Shown: positions 35,604 to 42,930 of the stretch, one piece after another
Layout: every line of letters begins with the position of its first letter
How positions within the stretch are numbered: position 1 is the first letter of the stretch
From: Promicromonosporaceae bacterium
GTDB taxonomy: Bacteria > Actinomycetota > Actinomycetes > Actinomycetales > Cellulomonadaceae
NCBI GenBank assembly: GCA_009783295.1
Contig: WRHK01000002.1
Coordinates: 1 to 64,000, forward strand
Direction of reading: 5' to 3'
DNA length: 64,000 nucleotides
Made by a program: the position numbers and the translations under genes
The notes under the pieces: model-generated
What the model was told of the DNA's origin: nothing
What the model saw: the letters and a program-made list of their open reading frames with translations, nothing else
Databases searched by the model: none

Positions 35604-36593
35604 ATGGGGTGGCTGCTCAACCCCACCACCACCGGCGAGAAGATCGCCGACATGCTCGTCGCGATCGCGCTGTTCGTGGTCGTGATGGGCCTCATCCTCT
35701 ATCTCGTCGACCGGCCCAGGCGGGTGCCGAACTGGCTGGTCGCCCTGGCGTTCGCCGGCGTGCCGCTGCTGCTCCTGACCTACGGCCTGGTGCGGTCGGC
35801 CCTGATCACGCTCTGGAACTCGTTCTTCAACCGCAACGGCACGGCGTTCGTCGGGTTCGACAACTACAAGCAGGCGTTCACGCAGGGCCAGTTCCAGCAG
35901 GTGCTGGTCAACACGGCGATCTGGGTGATCCTGGTCCCGATCCTCGCCACGTTGATCGGGCTCGTGTACGCCGTCGTGGTCGACCGCAGCCGGTTCGAGA
36001 AGGCCGCCAAGGCGCTGATCTTCATCCCGATGGCCATCTCGATGGTCGGGGCGTCGATCATCTGGCGGTTCGTCTACGAGTTCCGGCCCAACCAGCCCAA
36101 CATCCAGCAGACGGGCCTGCTCAACCAGGTGCTCGTGTGGATCGGCCTGGAGCCGCAGCAGTTCCTGTCGACGCAGCCGTGGAACACGTGGTTCCTCATC
36201 GTCGTCATGATCTGGATCCAGACGGGCTTCGCGATGACGGTGCTCTCCGCCGCCATCAAGGCCATCCCCGACGACATCGTCGAGGCCGCCCGCCTCGACG
36301 GGCTCGGCGGGTTCGGCATGTTCCGGTACATCACGGTCCCGTCGATCCGGCCCGCGCTCATCGTCGTGCTCACGACGATCGCGATCACCGCGCTCAAGGT
36401 CTTCGACATCGTCCGCACGATGACGGGCGGCCAGTTCGGCACCGGCGTCGTCGCCAACGAGTTCTACACGCAGGCCTTCCGGCAGAACAACCAGGGCCTG
36501 GCCTCCGCGCTCGCCGTGGTGCTGTTCGTGCTGGTCATCCCGATCATCGCGTACAACGTGCGCCAGCTGCGCAAGACGGAGGAGGTCCGATGA
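35604..36593 (+). CDS. sugar ABC transporter permease (AglF-like)
   Basis: 329 residues with eight predicted helices, two more than minimal MalF-type cores because of an N-terminal pair at 15-35 and 45-65. The EAA loop is DDIVEAARLDGLGGFGMFRYITVP, which docks the ATPase. AAGGAGG is 8 nt before the ATG. It overlaps the next permease gene by ATGA. The long WRFVYEFRPNQPNIQQTG periplasmic loop is typical of AglF/ThuF. Confidence 0.9.
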   Translation: MGWLLNPTTTGEKIADMLVAIALFVVVMGLILYLVDRPRRVPNWLVALAFAGVPLLLLTYGLVRSALITLWNSFFNRNGTAFVGFDNYKQAFTQGQFQQVLVNTAIWVILVPILATLIGLVYAVVVDRSRFEKAAKALIFIPMAISMVGASIIWRFVYEFRPNQPNIQQTGLLNQVLVWIGLEPQQFLSTQPWNTWFLIVVMIWIQTGFAMTVLSAAIKAIPDDIVEAARLDGLGGFGMFRYITVPSIRPALIVVLTTIAITALKVFDIVRTMTGGQFGTGVVANEFYTQAFRQNNQGLASALAVVLFVLVIPIIAYNVRQLRKTEEVR

Positions 36594-37516
36594 CGACCGT
36601 CGACGACGACGTCGCACCCGTCGTCGCGAAGCAGAAGCTCAGCCGCCTCGAGCGGCGGGCCATCGCGACCAAGGGCCGGCTCAGCTCCCCGTGGGCGTCG
36701 GGCATCGCCATCCTGCTCGCCGTCCTGTGGACGCTGCCGTCGCTGGGCCTGCTGGTCACGTCGTTCCGGCCGTCGCTGGACATCCGGCGCTCCGGCTGGT
36801 GGACGGTGATCCCGGACCTGTTCCAGGGCAAGACCGCCTTCACGCTGGAGAACTACGACCAGGCGATCAACGGCAACGCAACCCTGGGGACCTTCTTCGT
36901 CAACTCGTTCGTGATCACCATCCCGGCGGTGGTCATCCCGATCACGCTGGCGCTGCTGGCCGCGTACGCGTTCGCGTGGATCGACTTCAAGGGCCGCAAC
37001 GTGCTGTTCGTCGCCGTGTTCACGCTGCAGGTGGTGCCGCTCCAGGTGGCGCTGGTGCCGCTGCTGCGCGACTACATCCAGCTGGGCATCAACGGCTCGT
37101 TCTGGACGGTGTGGATCTCGCACTCGATCTTCGCGCTGCCGCTGGCGATCTTCCTGCTGCACAACTTCATGAAGGAGATCCCGACGTCGCTGGTCGAGGC
37201 CGCCCGCGTCGACGGCGCCGGCCACGTGCAGGTGTTCTTCCGGGTGCTCATGCCGCTGCTGGTGCCGGCGATCGCGTCGTTCGGCATCTTCCAGTTCCTG
37301 TGGGTGTGGAACGACCTGCTCGTGGGCCTCACGTTCACCAGCGCCGGCAACCGGCCGCTGACGGTCGCGGTCGCCGAGCTCGCCGGCTCCCGCGGCGGGC
37401 AGTGGCAGCTGCTCTCGGCGGGCGCGTTCATCTCGATGGTGGTGCCGCTGGTGGTGTTCCTGGCGCTCCAGCGGTACTTCGTGCGCGGCCTGCTCGCGGG
37501 GTCCGTCAAGGGCTGA
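36590..37516 (+). CDS. sugar ABC transporter permease (AglG-like)
   Basis: 308 residues with six helices. EAA loop TSLVEAARVDGAGHVQVFFRVLMP; C-terminus VFLALQRYFVRGLLAGSVKG is characteristic of MalG/AglG permeases. FRPSLDIRRSGWW in the first periplasmic loop matches AglG. No ATPase gene follows, so a shared MsiK-type ATPase encoded elsewhere probably energises uptake. Confidence 0.92.
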   Translation: MTTVDDDVAPVVAKQKLSRLERRAIATKGRLSSPWASGIAILLAVLWTLPSLGLLVTSFRPSLDIRRSGWWTVIPDLFQGKTAFTLENYDQAINGNATLGTFFVNSFVITIPAVVIPITLALLAAYAFAWIDFKGRNVLFVAVFTLQVVPLQVALVPLLRDYIQLGINGSFWTVWISHSIFALPLAIFLLHNFMKEIPTSLVEAARVDGAGHVQVFFRVLMPLLVPAIASFGIFQFLWVWNDLLVGLTFTSAGNRPLTVAVAELAGSRGGQWQLLSAGAFISMVVPLVVFLALQRYFVRGLLAGSVKG

Positions 37517-37536
37517 CCCCGAGCCTGCCGGCACGA

Positions 37537-37579
37537 CGACGGCGGTGGCCCCGGGAACGCTCCGGGACCACCGCCGTCG
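37537..37579 (+). terminator. terminator after the agl operon
   Basis: CGACGGCGGTGG pairs with CCACCGCCGTCG, continued by CCCGG/CCGGG towards a small loop. It starts 20 bp past the stop codon of the last permease. Confidence 0.75.
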
Positions 37580-37594
37580 GGCGTGCGGGGAGGG

Positions 37595-37999
37595 TCAGAC
37601 CGTGGCGGGCGCCGGGGAAGTGGCGACGGCCTTGGGGTCCTCGCCGAAGCGGTTCGGGCCGACCGTGCCGGGCAGGATCGTCCAGACCAGCAGGATGATG
37701 CCGCCGACGAGCGGCACGAACCCGAGGAAGAACCAGAAGCCCGAGCGGTTCGTGTCGTGCATGCGACGGACGAACACCGCGAGCGTCGGGAGCAGGAGGG
37801 CGAGGGAGACCAGGCCCGAGAGGCCCATCACCAGCGAGTAGCCGGTGCTGCCCGAGCCGAGGCCCGTCGCCACGCCGGTCAGCGCGCCCGAGACGATGGC
37901 GTAGGCGAGGCTGTACCACCAGTACTCGGACCGGCGGGCGCGCCCGGAGAACGTCGCGTACTGGCGGAGCACAGACGCGATTGCCGCACCAATGGACAA
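37595..37999 (-). CDS. DUF805 family membrane protein (YhaH-like)
   Basis: 134 residues with four helices. ATFSGRARRSEYWWYSL and RRMHDTNRSGFWFFLGFVP...W are diagnostic for DUF805. The start is taken as TTG at 37999: GGAGG lies 5 nt before it and the protein then begins MSIGAAIASVLRQYATFSG, the usual family N-terminus. The longer GTG/ATG frames lack this spacing. Function unknown. Confidence 0.9.
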   Translation of the reverse strand: MSIGAAIASVLRQYATFSGRARRSEYWWYSLAYAIVSGALTGVATGLGSGSTGYSLVMGLSGLVSLALLLPTLAVFVRRMHDTNRSGFWFFLGFVPLVGGIILLVWTILPGTVGPNRFGEDPKAVATSPAPATV

Positions 38000-38129
38000 G
38001 GGAACCTCCAGGAGAGAAACAGGCAGATTGCCGGAGAAGTGCACCGGCGGGCCAGACAGTAGGGCCACCTGACCCTCGTTGGATAGGTCTACCCAAGCCG
38101 TCTCGCCCCTGGTAAAAGCCCCTGAGGGC

Positions 38130-38135
38130 TACCGT
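38130..38135 (+). promoter_or_regulatory. -10 box TACCGT of a leaderless ppx promoter
   Basis: TACCGT ends 6 bp before the GTG of the Ppx/GppA gene, with no ribosome-binding site. Confidence 0.5.
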
Positions 38136-38141
38136 GGTCCC

Positions 38142-39068
38142 GTGCGTCTGGGAGTCATCGACATCGGGTCCAACACCGTCCACCTGCTGGTGCTCGACGC
38201 CGCCCGGGGGGCACGTCCGATGCCCGCGGTGTCGGAGTCCCTGGAGGTGCGCCTCATGCGCTTCCTGGAGCCCGACGGGTCGATCTCGCCGGAGGGTGTC
38301 GAGGCGCTCGACACGGCCGTCACGCGGGCCGCCGCGCTCGGGCGCGAGCAGGGCTGCCAGGAGACCATCGCCATCGCGACGTCGGCCCTCCGCGAGGCCA
38401 CCAACGGCCCCGAGGTGCTCGCGATGCTCGAGGACCGCGCGGGTGTCCCCATCTCCGTCCTCGCGGGTGTCGACGAGGCGCGACTGACCTTCCTCGCCGC
38501 TCGCCGCTGGTACGGCTGGGGCGCCGGCCGCCTGCTGGTGCTCGACATCGGTGGCGGCTCCCTGGAGCTCGTCGCCGGCAACGACGAGGACCCCGAGGTC
38601 GCGCTCTCGCTCCAGCTCGGCGCCGGGCGCATGACCCGCGAGTTCCTCTGGGAGACCGACCCGCCGTCCAACGACGACGTCGCCCGCCTGCGCGAGCACG
38701 TGCGCCACGTGCTCGGCGGCGCCGTCGGCACCGGAGGGTCCGCGCTCACTGGCGACCACGTGGTCGGCACCTCCAAGACCTTCCGCTCCCTCGCCCGCCT
38801 CGCAGGCATGCCCCGCGACGTGCTCGGCGCCGGGCAGCGGTACCGCATGCGGCTCGCCCACCTCGACGACTGGACGCCCCGCCTCGCCCGCCTGTCCTCG
38901 ACCGACCGCACCGTGCTGCCCGGCATCGGGCCGCGGCGCTCGCGGCAGATCGTCGCCGGCGCCGTCGTCGCAGCCGAGGCCATGCGCGCCCTGCGCGTCG
39001 ACGAGGTCGAGATCTGCCCGTGGGCCCTGCGCGAGGGCGCGATCCTGCGGCACCTCGAGCAGCTGTAG
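38142..39068 (+). CDS. Ppx/GppA family phosphatase (exopolyphosphatase-like)
   Basis: 308 residues with the ASKHA sugar-kinase/Hsp70 fold. LGVIDIGSNTVHLLVLD is the phosphate-1 loop, TSALREATNG follows, and LLVLDIGGGSLELV is phosphate-2. It is the short actinobacterial form (cf. MTB ppx1/ppx2) lacking the C-terminal HD domain of E. coli Ppx. It hydrolyses polyphosphate and/or pppGpp. The GTG at 38142 is supported by the adjacent -10 box. It overlaps the next gene by one base (TAGTG). Confidence 0.9.
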   Translation: MRLGVIDIGSNTVHLLVLDAARGARPMPAVSESLEVRLMRFLEPDGSISPEGVEALDTAVTRAAALGREQGCQETIAIATSALREATNGPEVLAMLEDRAGVPISVLAGVDEARLTFLAARRWYGWGAGRLLVLDIGGGSLELVAGNDEDPEVALSLQLGAGRMTREFLWETDPPSNDDVARLREHVRHVLGGAVGTGGSALTGDHVVGTSKTFRSLARLAGMPRDVLGAGQRYRMRLAHLDDWTPRLARLSSTDRTVLPGIGPRRSRQIVAGAVVAAEAMRALRVDEVEICPWALREGAILRHLEQL

Positions 39069-39910
39069 TGCTCTCACGCGTCCCCGCGCCCGCGCTGTTC
39101 CTCGTCTCCGGCCTGACGATGTACGCCGGGGCGGCGGTGGCCGTGGGACTCTTCGGCCAGGTCGGCGCACCGGCCGTCGGCTGGTGGCGCATCCTGCTGG
39201 CCGCCGTCGTGCTGCTTGCGTGGCGGCGGCCGTGGAGGCGGCCGTGGACCCTGCGCCGGCTGGGCTGGGCGGCCACGTTCGGGGTGGCGCTCGCGGCGAT
39301 GAACATCGCGTTCTACCTCGGGATCGCGCACCTGCCGCTCGGTGTCGCCGTCGCGATCGAGTTCTGCGGGCCCGTCGGGGTCGCGGCCGTGACCGGCCGC
39401 GGGTGGCGCGAGCGGGGAGCGATCGTGGTCGCCGGCATCGGCGTGGTGCTGCTGGCGGGCGTCACGTTCGGCTCGATCCCGCACGACGACGCCGTGATCG
39501 GGCTGAGCGCGATCGCGGCGGCGGCGGTGTTCTGGGCGGCCTACATCGTGCTGGGCAAGCGCGTCGCGGGGGCTGGCGCGGGGATCGACTCGCTCGCCGT
39601 CGGCATGGCGGCCGGGGCGCTCGTGTTCGCCCCCTTCTTCGGGGCGTCGGCCCGCACGGTGGCGCCGGACCTGCGCCTGCTGGCGCTGCTGCTGGTCGTG
39701 GCCGTCTGCTCGTCCGTGGTGCCGTACGTGCTCGACCAGGTGGTGCTCCGGAGGGCTGGGACCGCGACCTTCGCAGTGCTGACGGCGCTGCTCCCGGCGA
39801 CCGCCGTCGTCGTCGGCGCGGTGGTGCTGCGGCAGGTTCCGACGTGGCCCGAGGCGGCAGGTCTGGCGCTCGTCTCCGGCGCGATCGTGATGACGGCGCG
39901 GGCGCGCTGA
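39068..39910 (+). CDS. EamA family transporter (RhtA-like)
   Basis: 280 residues with ten predicted helices in two EamA repeats. YLGIAHLPLGVAVAIEFCGPVGVAA is the conserved helix pair of RhtA-like threonine/homoserine exporters and YVLDQVVLRRAGTATFAVL is the second-half counterpart. Drug/metabolite transporter superfamily; the substrate is probably an amino acid or related metabolite. It starts at GTG overlapping the ppx stop. Confidence 0.88.
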   Translation: MLSRVPAPALFLVSGLTMYAGAAVAVGLFGQVGAPAVGWWRILLAAVVLLAWRRPWRRPWTLRRLGWAATFGVALAAMNIAFYLGIAHLPLGVAVAIEFCGPVGVAAVTGRGWRERGAIVVAGIGVVLLAGVTFGSIPHDDAVIGLSAIAAAAVFWAAYIVLGKRVAGAGAGIDSLAVGMAAGALVFAPFFGASARTVAPDLRLLALLLVVAVCSSVVPYVLDQVVLRRAGTATFAVLTALLPATAVVVGAVVLRQVPTWPEAAGLALVSGAIVMTARAR

Positions 39911-39920
39911 CGACCCCGCT

Positions 39921-39949
39921 TTGGTCGATCGGCGCTGGCCGGGTAGCCT
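39921..39949 (+). promoter_or_regulatory. promoter of tRNA-Ser (TTGGTC - 17 bp - TAGCCT)
   Basis: TTGGTC at 39921-39926 and TAGCCT at 39944-39949 are 17 bp apart, 29 bp before the mature tRNA. Confidence 0.55.
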
Positions 39950-39978
39950 AGCCGTCGCGGTGGCCTCGGCTCCCGTGA

Positions 39979-40070
39979 GGAGACGTCGCATAGTCAGGTC
40001 TAGTGCGCCACCCTGCTAAGGTGGTAACGGCGCAAGCCGTTCGAGGGTTCAAATCCCTCCGTCTCCGCCA
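39979..40070 (+). tRNA. tRNA-Ser, anticodon GCT
   Basis: Acceptor GGAGACG/CGTCTCC, anticodon stem CCACC/GGTGG around CTGCTAA (anticodon GCT), long variable arm TAACGGCGCAAGCCGTT, and T arm GAGGGTTCAAATCCCTC. A CCA end is encoded, unlike the Lys and Leu tRNAs in this window. Confidence 0.96.
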
Positions 40071-40072
40071 GG

Positions 40073-40104
40073 AAGGTCCCGGATGCCGCGAGCCCGGGGC
40101 CTTT
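40073..40104 (+). terminator. terminator after tRNA-Ser
   Basis: AAGGTCCCGG pairs with CCGGGGCCTT (10 bp, one G-T pair) and is followed by TTCTGTT. Confidence 0.75.
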
Positions 40105-40232
40105 TCTGTTGCCCGGGCGCTGGTCGGCCCGGGTGGGCCACGTCACGCAGTTCCGGTTTGGGGAACTCTCCAGACTCCGTGTAGTGTTTCCGACGGCCGG
40201 TCAGCCGGGGGAAACCCCGATGCGCAGGCCAC

Positions 40233-40308
40233 GCGCTCGTAGCTCAACGGATAGAGCATCTGACTACGGATCAGAAGGTTGGGGGTTCGAATCCCTTCGA
40301 GCGCACCA
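40233..40308 (+). tRNA. tRNA-Arg, anticodon ACG
   Basis: Acceptor GCGCTCG/CGAGCGC, anticodon stem TCTGA/TCAGA around CTACGGA (anticodon ACG), T arm GGGGGTTCGAATCCCTT, and encoded CCA. tRNA-Arg genes are common integration sites; transposase scars follow it. Confidence 0.96.
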
Positions 40309-40310
40309 CA

Positions 40311-40347
40311 GCCCCTGATCAGGTATTTCACCTGATCAGGGGCTTTT
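40311..40347 (+). terminator. terminator after tRNA-Arg
   Basis: GCCCCTGATCAGGT pairs perfectly with ACCTGATCAGGGGC over ATTTC (14 bp) and is followed by TTTT, a canonical intrinsic terminator. Confidence 0.92.
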
Positions 40348-40370
40348 GCTTTGCCTCGGGTTCTGAAGGG

Positions 40371-40404
40371 GTTGCCAACCAAGTTGCCAACCACCGTGCC
40401 AACC
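40371..40404. repeat. three 12-bp-spaced GCCAACC repeats
   Basis: GCCAACC occurs at 40374, 40386 and 40398, each 12 bp apart. On the minus strand this reads as repeated Val-Gly-Asn/Thr codons. Such tails occur at the C-termini of some integrases, so it may be a relic of an element inserted at tRNA-Arg, but this is weak. Confidence 0.4.
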
Positions 40405-40409
40405 GGGCC

Positions 40410-40505
40410 GGTCGTGATGGCGGGACGCGTCGACCTGCTCGTCGAGGTCGGTGGCCATGCGGGAGACCCGCGACGTCGAGAGTCCGTTGATCCCGCCGGA
40501 GGGAA
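40410..40505 (-). pseudogene. fragment of an IS256/Mutator-family transposase
   Basis: The minus strand encodes GGINGLSTSRVSRMATDLDE followed by QVDA, which resembles the conserved LGI..LSKSQVSRMA..LDEQVEAFR segment of IS256-type transposases. Nothing of the DDE core is left. It sits in the 321-bp gap between tRNA-Arg and the TMEM175-like gene. The rest of that gap holds the tRNA terminator, the GCCAACC repeats and a -10 box, and no intact gene. Confidence 0.5.
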
Positions 40506-40617
40506 TCGGCGGAGGTCTGAGCGGCCCGGCTCGTCGTTGCGGTGCGAGGCGTGACCAGCCCCTCCGCGCCGTCCTCGTCCTGGCGGTCGGCGCAGCCGCG
40601 CCCCCGCCCAGCGGCGA

Positions 40618-40623
40618 TAGGGT
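40618..40623 (+). promoter_or_regulatory. -10 box TAGGGT of a leaderless promoter
   Basis: TAGGGT ends 6 bp before the GTG of the TMEM175-like gene; no ribosome-binding site. Confidence 0.5.
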
Positions 40624-40629
40624 GCGCGC

Positions 40630-41343
40630 GTGAGTGAGCCGACACCGCAGGATCACGGCGTGCGACCGCCCGAGACCGCCGCCCAGCGCCAGCGCCGCCT
40701 CTTCGCGACCGGGAACGACACGGACCGGATCGTGTTCTTCTCGGACGCCGTCTTCGCGATCGCGATCACGCTGCTCGTGCTGGAGCTGCGCGTGCCTGAC
40801 ATCGAGCCGGGGCAGAGCGTGGGTTCGGCCGTGCTCGCGCTGTGGCCGCAGTACCTGGGCTACGCGCTGAGCTTCGCGATCGTGGCCGTGAACTGGGTGT
40901 TCCACCACCGCAAGTTCCTCGCGATCGAGCGCTTCGACACGCGGCTGGTGTGGATCAACCTCGCCTTCCTGTTCTTCGTCGCGCTCGTGCCGTTCCCGAC
41001 CAGTCTGCTCAGCGAGCACGCCCCCGACCCGGTGGCCGTCTCGCTCTACGCGGGGCTCGTCGTCGTGCTCGGCCTCACGGCGACGTGGCTGTGGGCCTAC
41101 GCCTACCGCGCCGGGCTCATGGGCCCCGACGTCGGCCCGGCGCTCTTCCGGCTGACCGCGTTCAACAACCTCGTGGTGCCTGTCGTGTTCCTGCTGTCGA
41201 TCCCGCTGGCACTGATGGCGAACGCCGAATGGGCGATGTGGTTCTGGGTCCTCAGCTGGCCGGCCTCCGCCTTGGGCGGGGTGCTGCTCGGGCGGCGCCC
41301 TGCGGACGACGCGCGGGCAGGCGCGCACACCGGTCCCCGGTAG
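40630..41343 (+). CDS. TMEM175 family (DUF1211) potassium channel-like protein
   Basis: 237 residues with six helices. RIVFFSDAVFAIAITLLVLEL (residues about 33-53) contains the FSDAVFAIAITLL motif that lines the pore of prokaryotic TMEM175 K+ channels, which assemble as tetramers. WVFHHRKFLAIERFDTRLVW..L and the PFPTSLLSEH segment also match. A 30-residue charged N-terminus precedes it. Transposase remnants lie on both sides. Confidence 0.9.
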   Translation: MSEPTPQDHGVRPPETAAQRQRRLFATGNDTDRIVFFSDAVFAIAITLLVLELRVPDIEPGQSVGSAVLALWPQYLGYALSFAIVAVNWVFHHRKFLAIERFDTRLVWINLAFLFFVALVPFPTSLLSEHAPDPVAVSLYAGLVVVLGLTATWLWAYAYRAGLMGPDVGPALFRLTAFNNLVVPVVFLLSIPLALMANAEWAMWFWVLSWPASALGGVLLGRRPADDARAGAHTGPR

Positions 41344-41506
41344 GCCCGTCGATACCCTGGGCGCATGACGACGCCCGCGTCGGCCTTGCCGCTCTCGGAC
41401 GCCTACGCCGTCCGTTCGATGTGAAGTCTCAGGACATCGTGGGCACTTGGCCTGCGTGTTCGTCTCGGGCATGGGCTTCAACCAGGTGCCCGCAGACGTG
41501 AGGTGA

Positions 41507-41619
41507 GCGATCGCGCACTGGCCCGAGGACGCCGAGAGAGGATCCGTGTCGCGCTCCTGCGAGCGGCACAAGATCAGCCGGTGGGTGTTCTCCAAGATCC
41601 GGCGGCTGGCAGCGCGTCG
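41507..41619 (+). pseudogene. possible fragment of an IS3/IS481-type transposase N-terminus
   Basis: The plus strand reads HWPEDAERGSVSRSCERHKI then SRWVFSKIRRLAARR, similar to the helix-turn-helix start of IS3/IS481 transposases (pattern SVS..C..H.ISR..FY.IR). The frame has no proper start and runs into the small membrane gene on the other strand. The preceding 41344-41506 holds only a short open start (MTTPASALPLSDAYAVRSM) that stops at once. Low certainty. Confidence 0.3.
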
Positions 41620-41967
41620 TCACGCCTTGAAGATCGCCGGGTTCTCCGTGACCGGCGCGGCAGGGCCAGCCTCCGCCGCCTCCGCGCGGCGCTTCGTGTT
41701 CATCGCCCGGACCACGTTCACCACCACCACGATCGGCAGCAGGAACACGTAGTACGCGATGAAGTAGCTCGACGGCAGGAACAGGTACAGGTACGCGCCG
41801 TAGCCGAGGAACACGAGCCCGAGCAGCACGGTGCCGAGGCGGCGGATCGAGGAGATGCCCGAGTTCAGCGAGCCCATGATGATCGTGAGGAGTCCGGCGA
41901 CGATCAGCGCGACGATGTAGGTCGCGTACGTCGCGTCCTCACGGAAGAGCTCAGGCAGGTACCACAT
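41620..41967 (-). CDS. small four-helix membrane protein, paralogue 1
   Basis: 115 residues starting MWYLPELFRED. Helices lie at about 15-35, 42-60, 62-85, with a charged tail from 88. The RLGTVLLGLVFLGYGAYLYLFLP segment is shared with the neighbour at 42394-42741, which has exactly the same length. AGAGG about 10 nt upstream supports the ATG at 41967. No named family is recognised; function unknown. Confidence 0.75.
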   Translation of the reverse strand: MWYLPELFREDATYATYIVALIVAGLLTIIMGSLNSGISSIRRLGTVLLGLVFLGYGAYLYLFLPSSYFIAYYVFLLPIVVVVNVVRAMNTKRRAEAAEAGPAAPVTENPAIFKA

Positions 41968-42136
41968 GGTGCGCACACCTCTCGCAGAGGGGGCTGCGAT
42001 GGGCAGCCCAGGTGGCGCACAGCGTAGGGGCGGCGTGCCCGCCGCGGGAGACCTTTCAGGGCAAACAGGGCGAATTCACCCAGGGGCTCGGAAGCCCGAG
42101 CCCCTGACCAGTCGAGACGTGCGGGAGCGGACCGGC

Positions 42137-42292
42137 TCAGCCTGCGTCGAAGCGGTCCTCGCCGGTGAGGTCCGGGTCGTCGCAGGGGTGTGCGCCCTGC
42201 TCGCCGTGGGCTGCGCGGATCATCTGCTCGACGAAGCTCTCGGGTTCTGGGACCTGGTTGTCGGCCGTGGGCTCCTGGCTGGTGATGCTCAT
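42137..42292 (-). CDS. 51-residue acidic hypothetical protein
   Basis: Starts MSITSQEPTADNQVPEPESF and ends HPCDDPDLTGEDRFDAG; strongly acidic, soluble, one Cys. A near-perfect ribosome-binding site GGAGGTGG lies 5 nt before the ATG, which makes it more credible than its size suggests. It sits between the two paralogous membrane proteins, all on the same strand. Function unknown. Confidence 0.65.
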   Translation of the reverse strand: MSITSQEPTADNQVPEPESFVEQMIRAAHGEQGAHPCDDPDLTGEDRFDAG

Positions 42293-42393
42293 GGATCCAC
42301 CTCCTGTGACGTCATCCCACGGTAACGCCGTGGCGCGACGACGGCGCCGCCACGGTCCGGGCGGACCGTCACGGGGCCGTGCGACCGGCGGGT

Positions 42394-42741
42394 TCAGGCG
42401 GTGGCCGGGGCTCCGAGCGTCTCGAGCGCTTCGACGCCCTCGGCGCGCGGCGTCGCGCGGTAGCGGCGCACGATCGCACCGGTGACCTGGGCGATGACGA
42501 CCAGCCCCGGGGCGATCAGCAGGTAGTAGTCGTACGCGAGGTTGTGCGGCTTCAGGAAGTACAGGTACGACCCGTAGCCGAGGGAGGCCAGGCCGACCAC
42601 CAGGGCGCCGAGCCGCGCCCAGGCGTTCCCGACCATGAGGATCGCGCCGAGCACCAGCACGATCAGGCCGGCGCCAGCGAGCGCGACGTAGAAGCCGGCG
42701 ACCATCGGGTGGTGCGTGTAGAGGTCGGGGAGATACCAGAT
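42394..42741 (-). CDS. small four-helix membrane protein, paralogue 2, apparent ATC start
   Basis: 115 residues if started at the ATC at 42741, reading (I/M)WYLPDLYTHH, which aligns end to end with MWYLPELFRED of the paralogue at 41620-41967 (identical length). GGGAGG lies 8 nt before that ATC. Between the upstream in-frame TGA and an internal ATG at 42705 there is no ATG, GTG, TTG or CTG; the ATG at 42705 would cut off the conserved WYLP start and has no ribosome-binding site. Shared core LGALVVGLASLGYGSYLYFLKP. Either a rare ATC start or a gene weakened by a start-codon change. Confidence 0.65.
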   Translation of the reverse strand: MWYLPDLYTHHPMVAGFYVALAGAGLIVLVLGAILMVGNAWARLGALVVGLASLGYGSYLYFLKPHNLAYDYYLLIAPGLVVIAQVTGAIVRRYRATPRAEGVEALETLGAPATA

Positions 42742-42930
42742 CTGGATCGCCTCCCAGGGTCTCGGGGGGCCGCTCCGTCACGGCCCGGGCGCCGCCCACC
42801 CTAGGCGCGGATGCGCACGATGTGAACCCTTTGCCCGATTTTGGGACAAGTGCGCTTGAGGGGTCGCCGTCGGGCGCTCGCTTCGCTACGGTCCCAGGGG
42901 AACCCCGCGACGGAAGGGCTGGTGCTGACG

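Noticed and set aside
40143-40394. Open frame across tRNA-Arg on the minus strand reading GALEGIRTPNLLIRSQMLY
   Set aside because: This is the familiar spurious translation of a tRNA gene and its terminator, not a protein.
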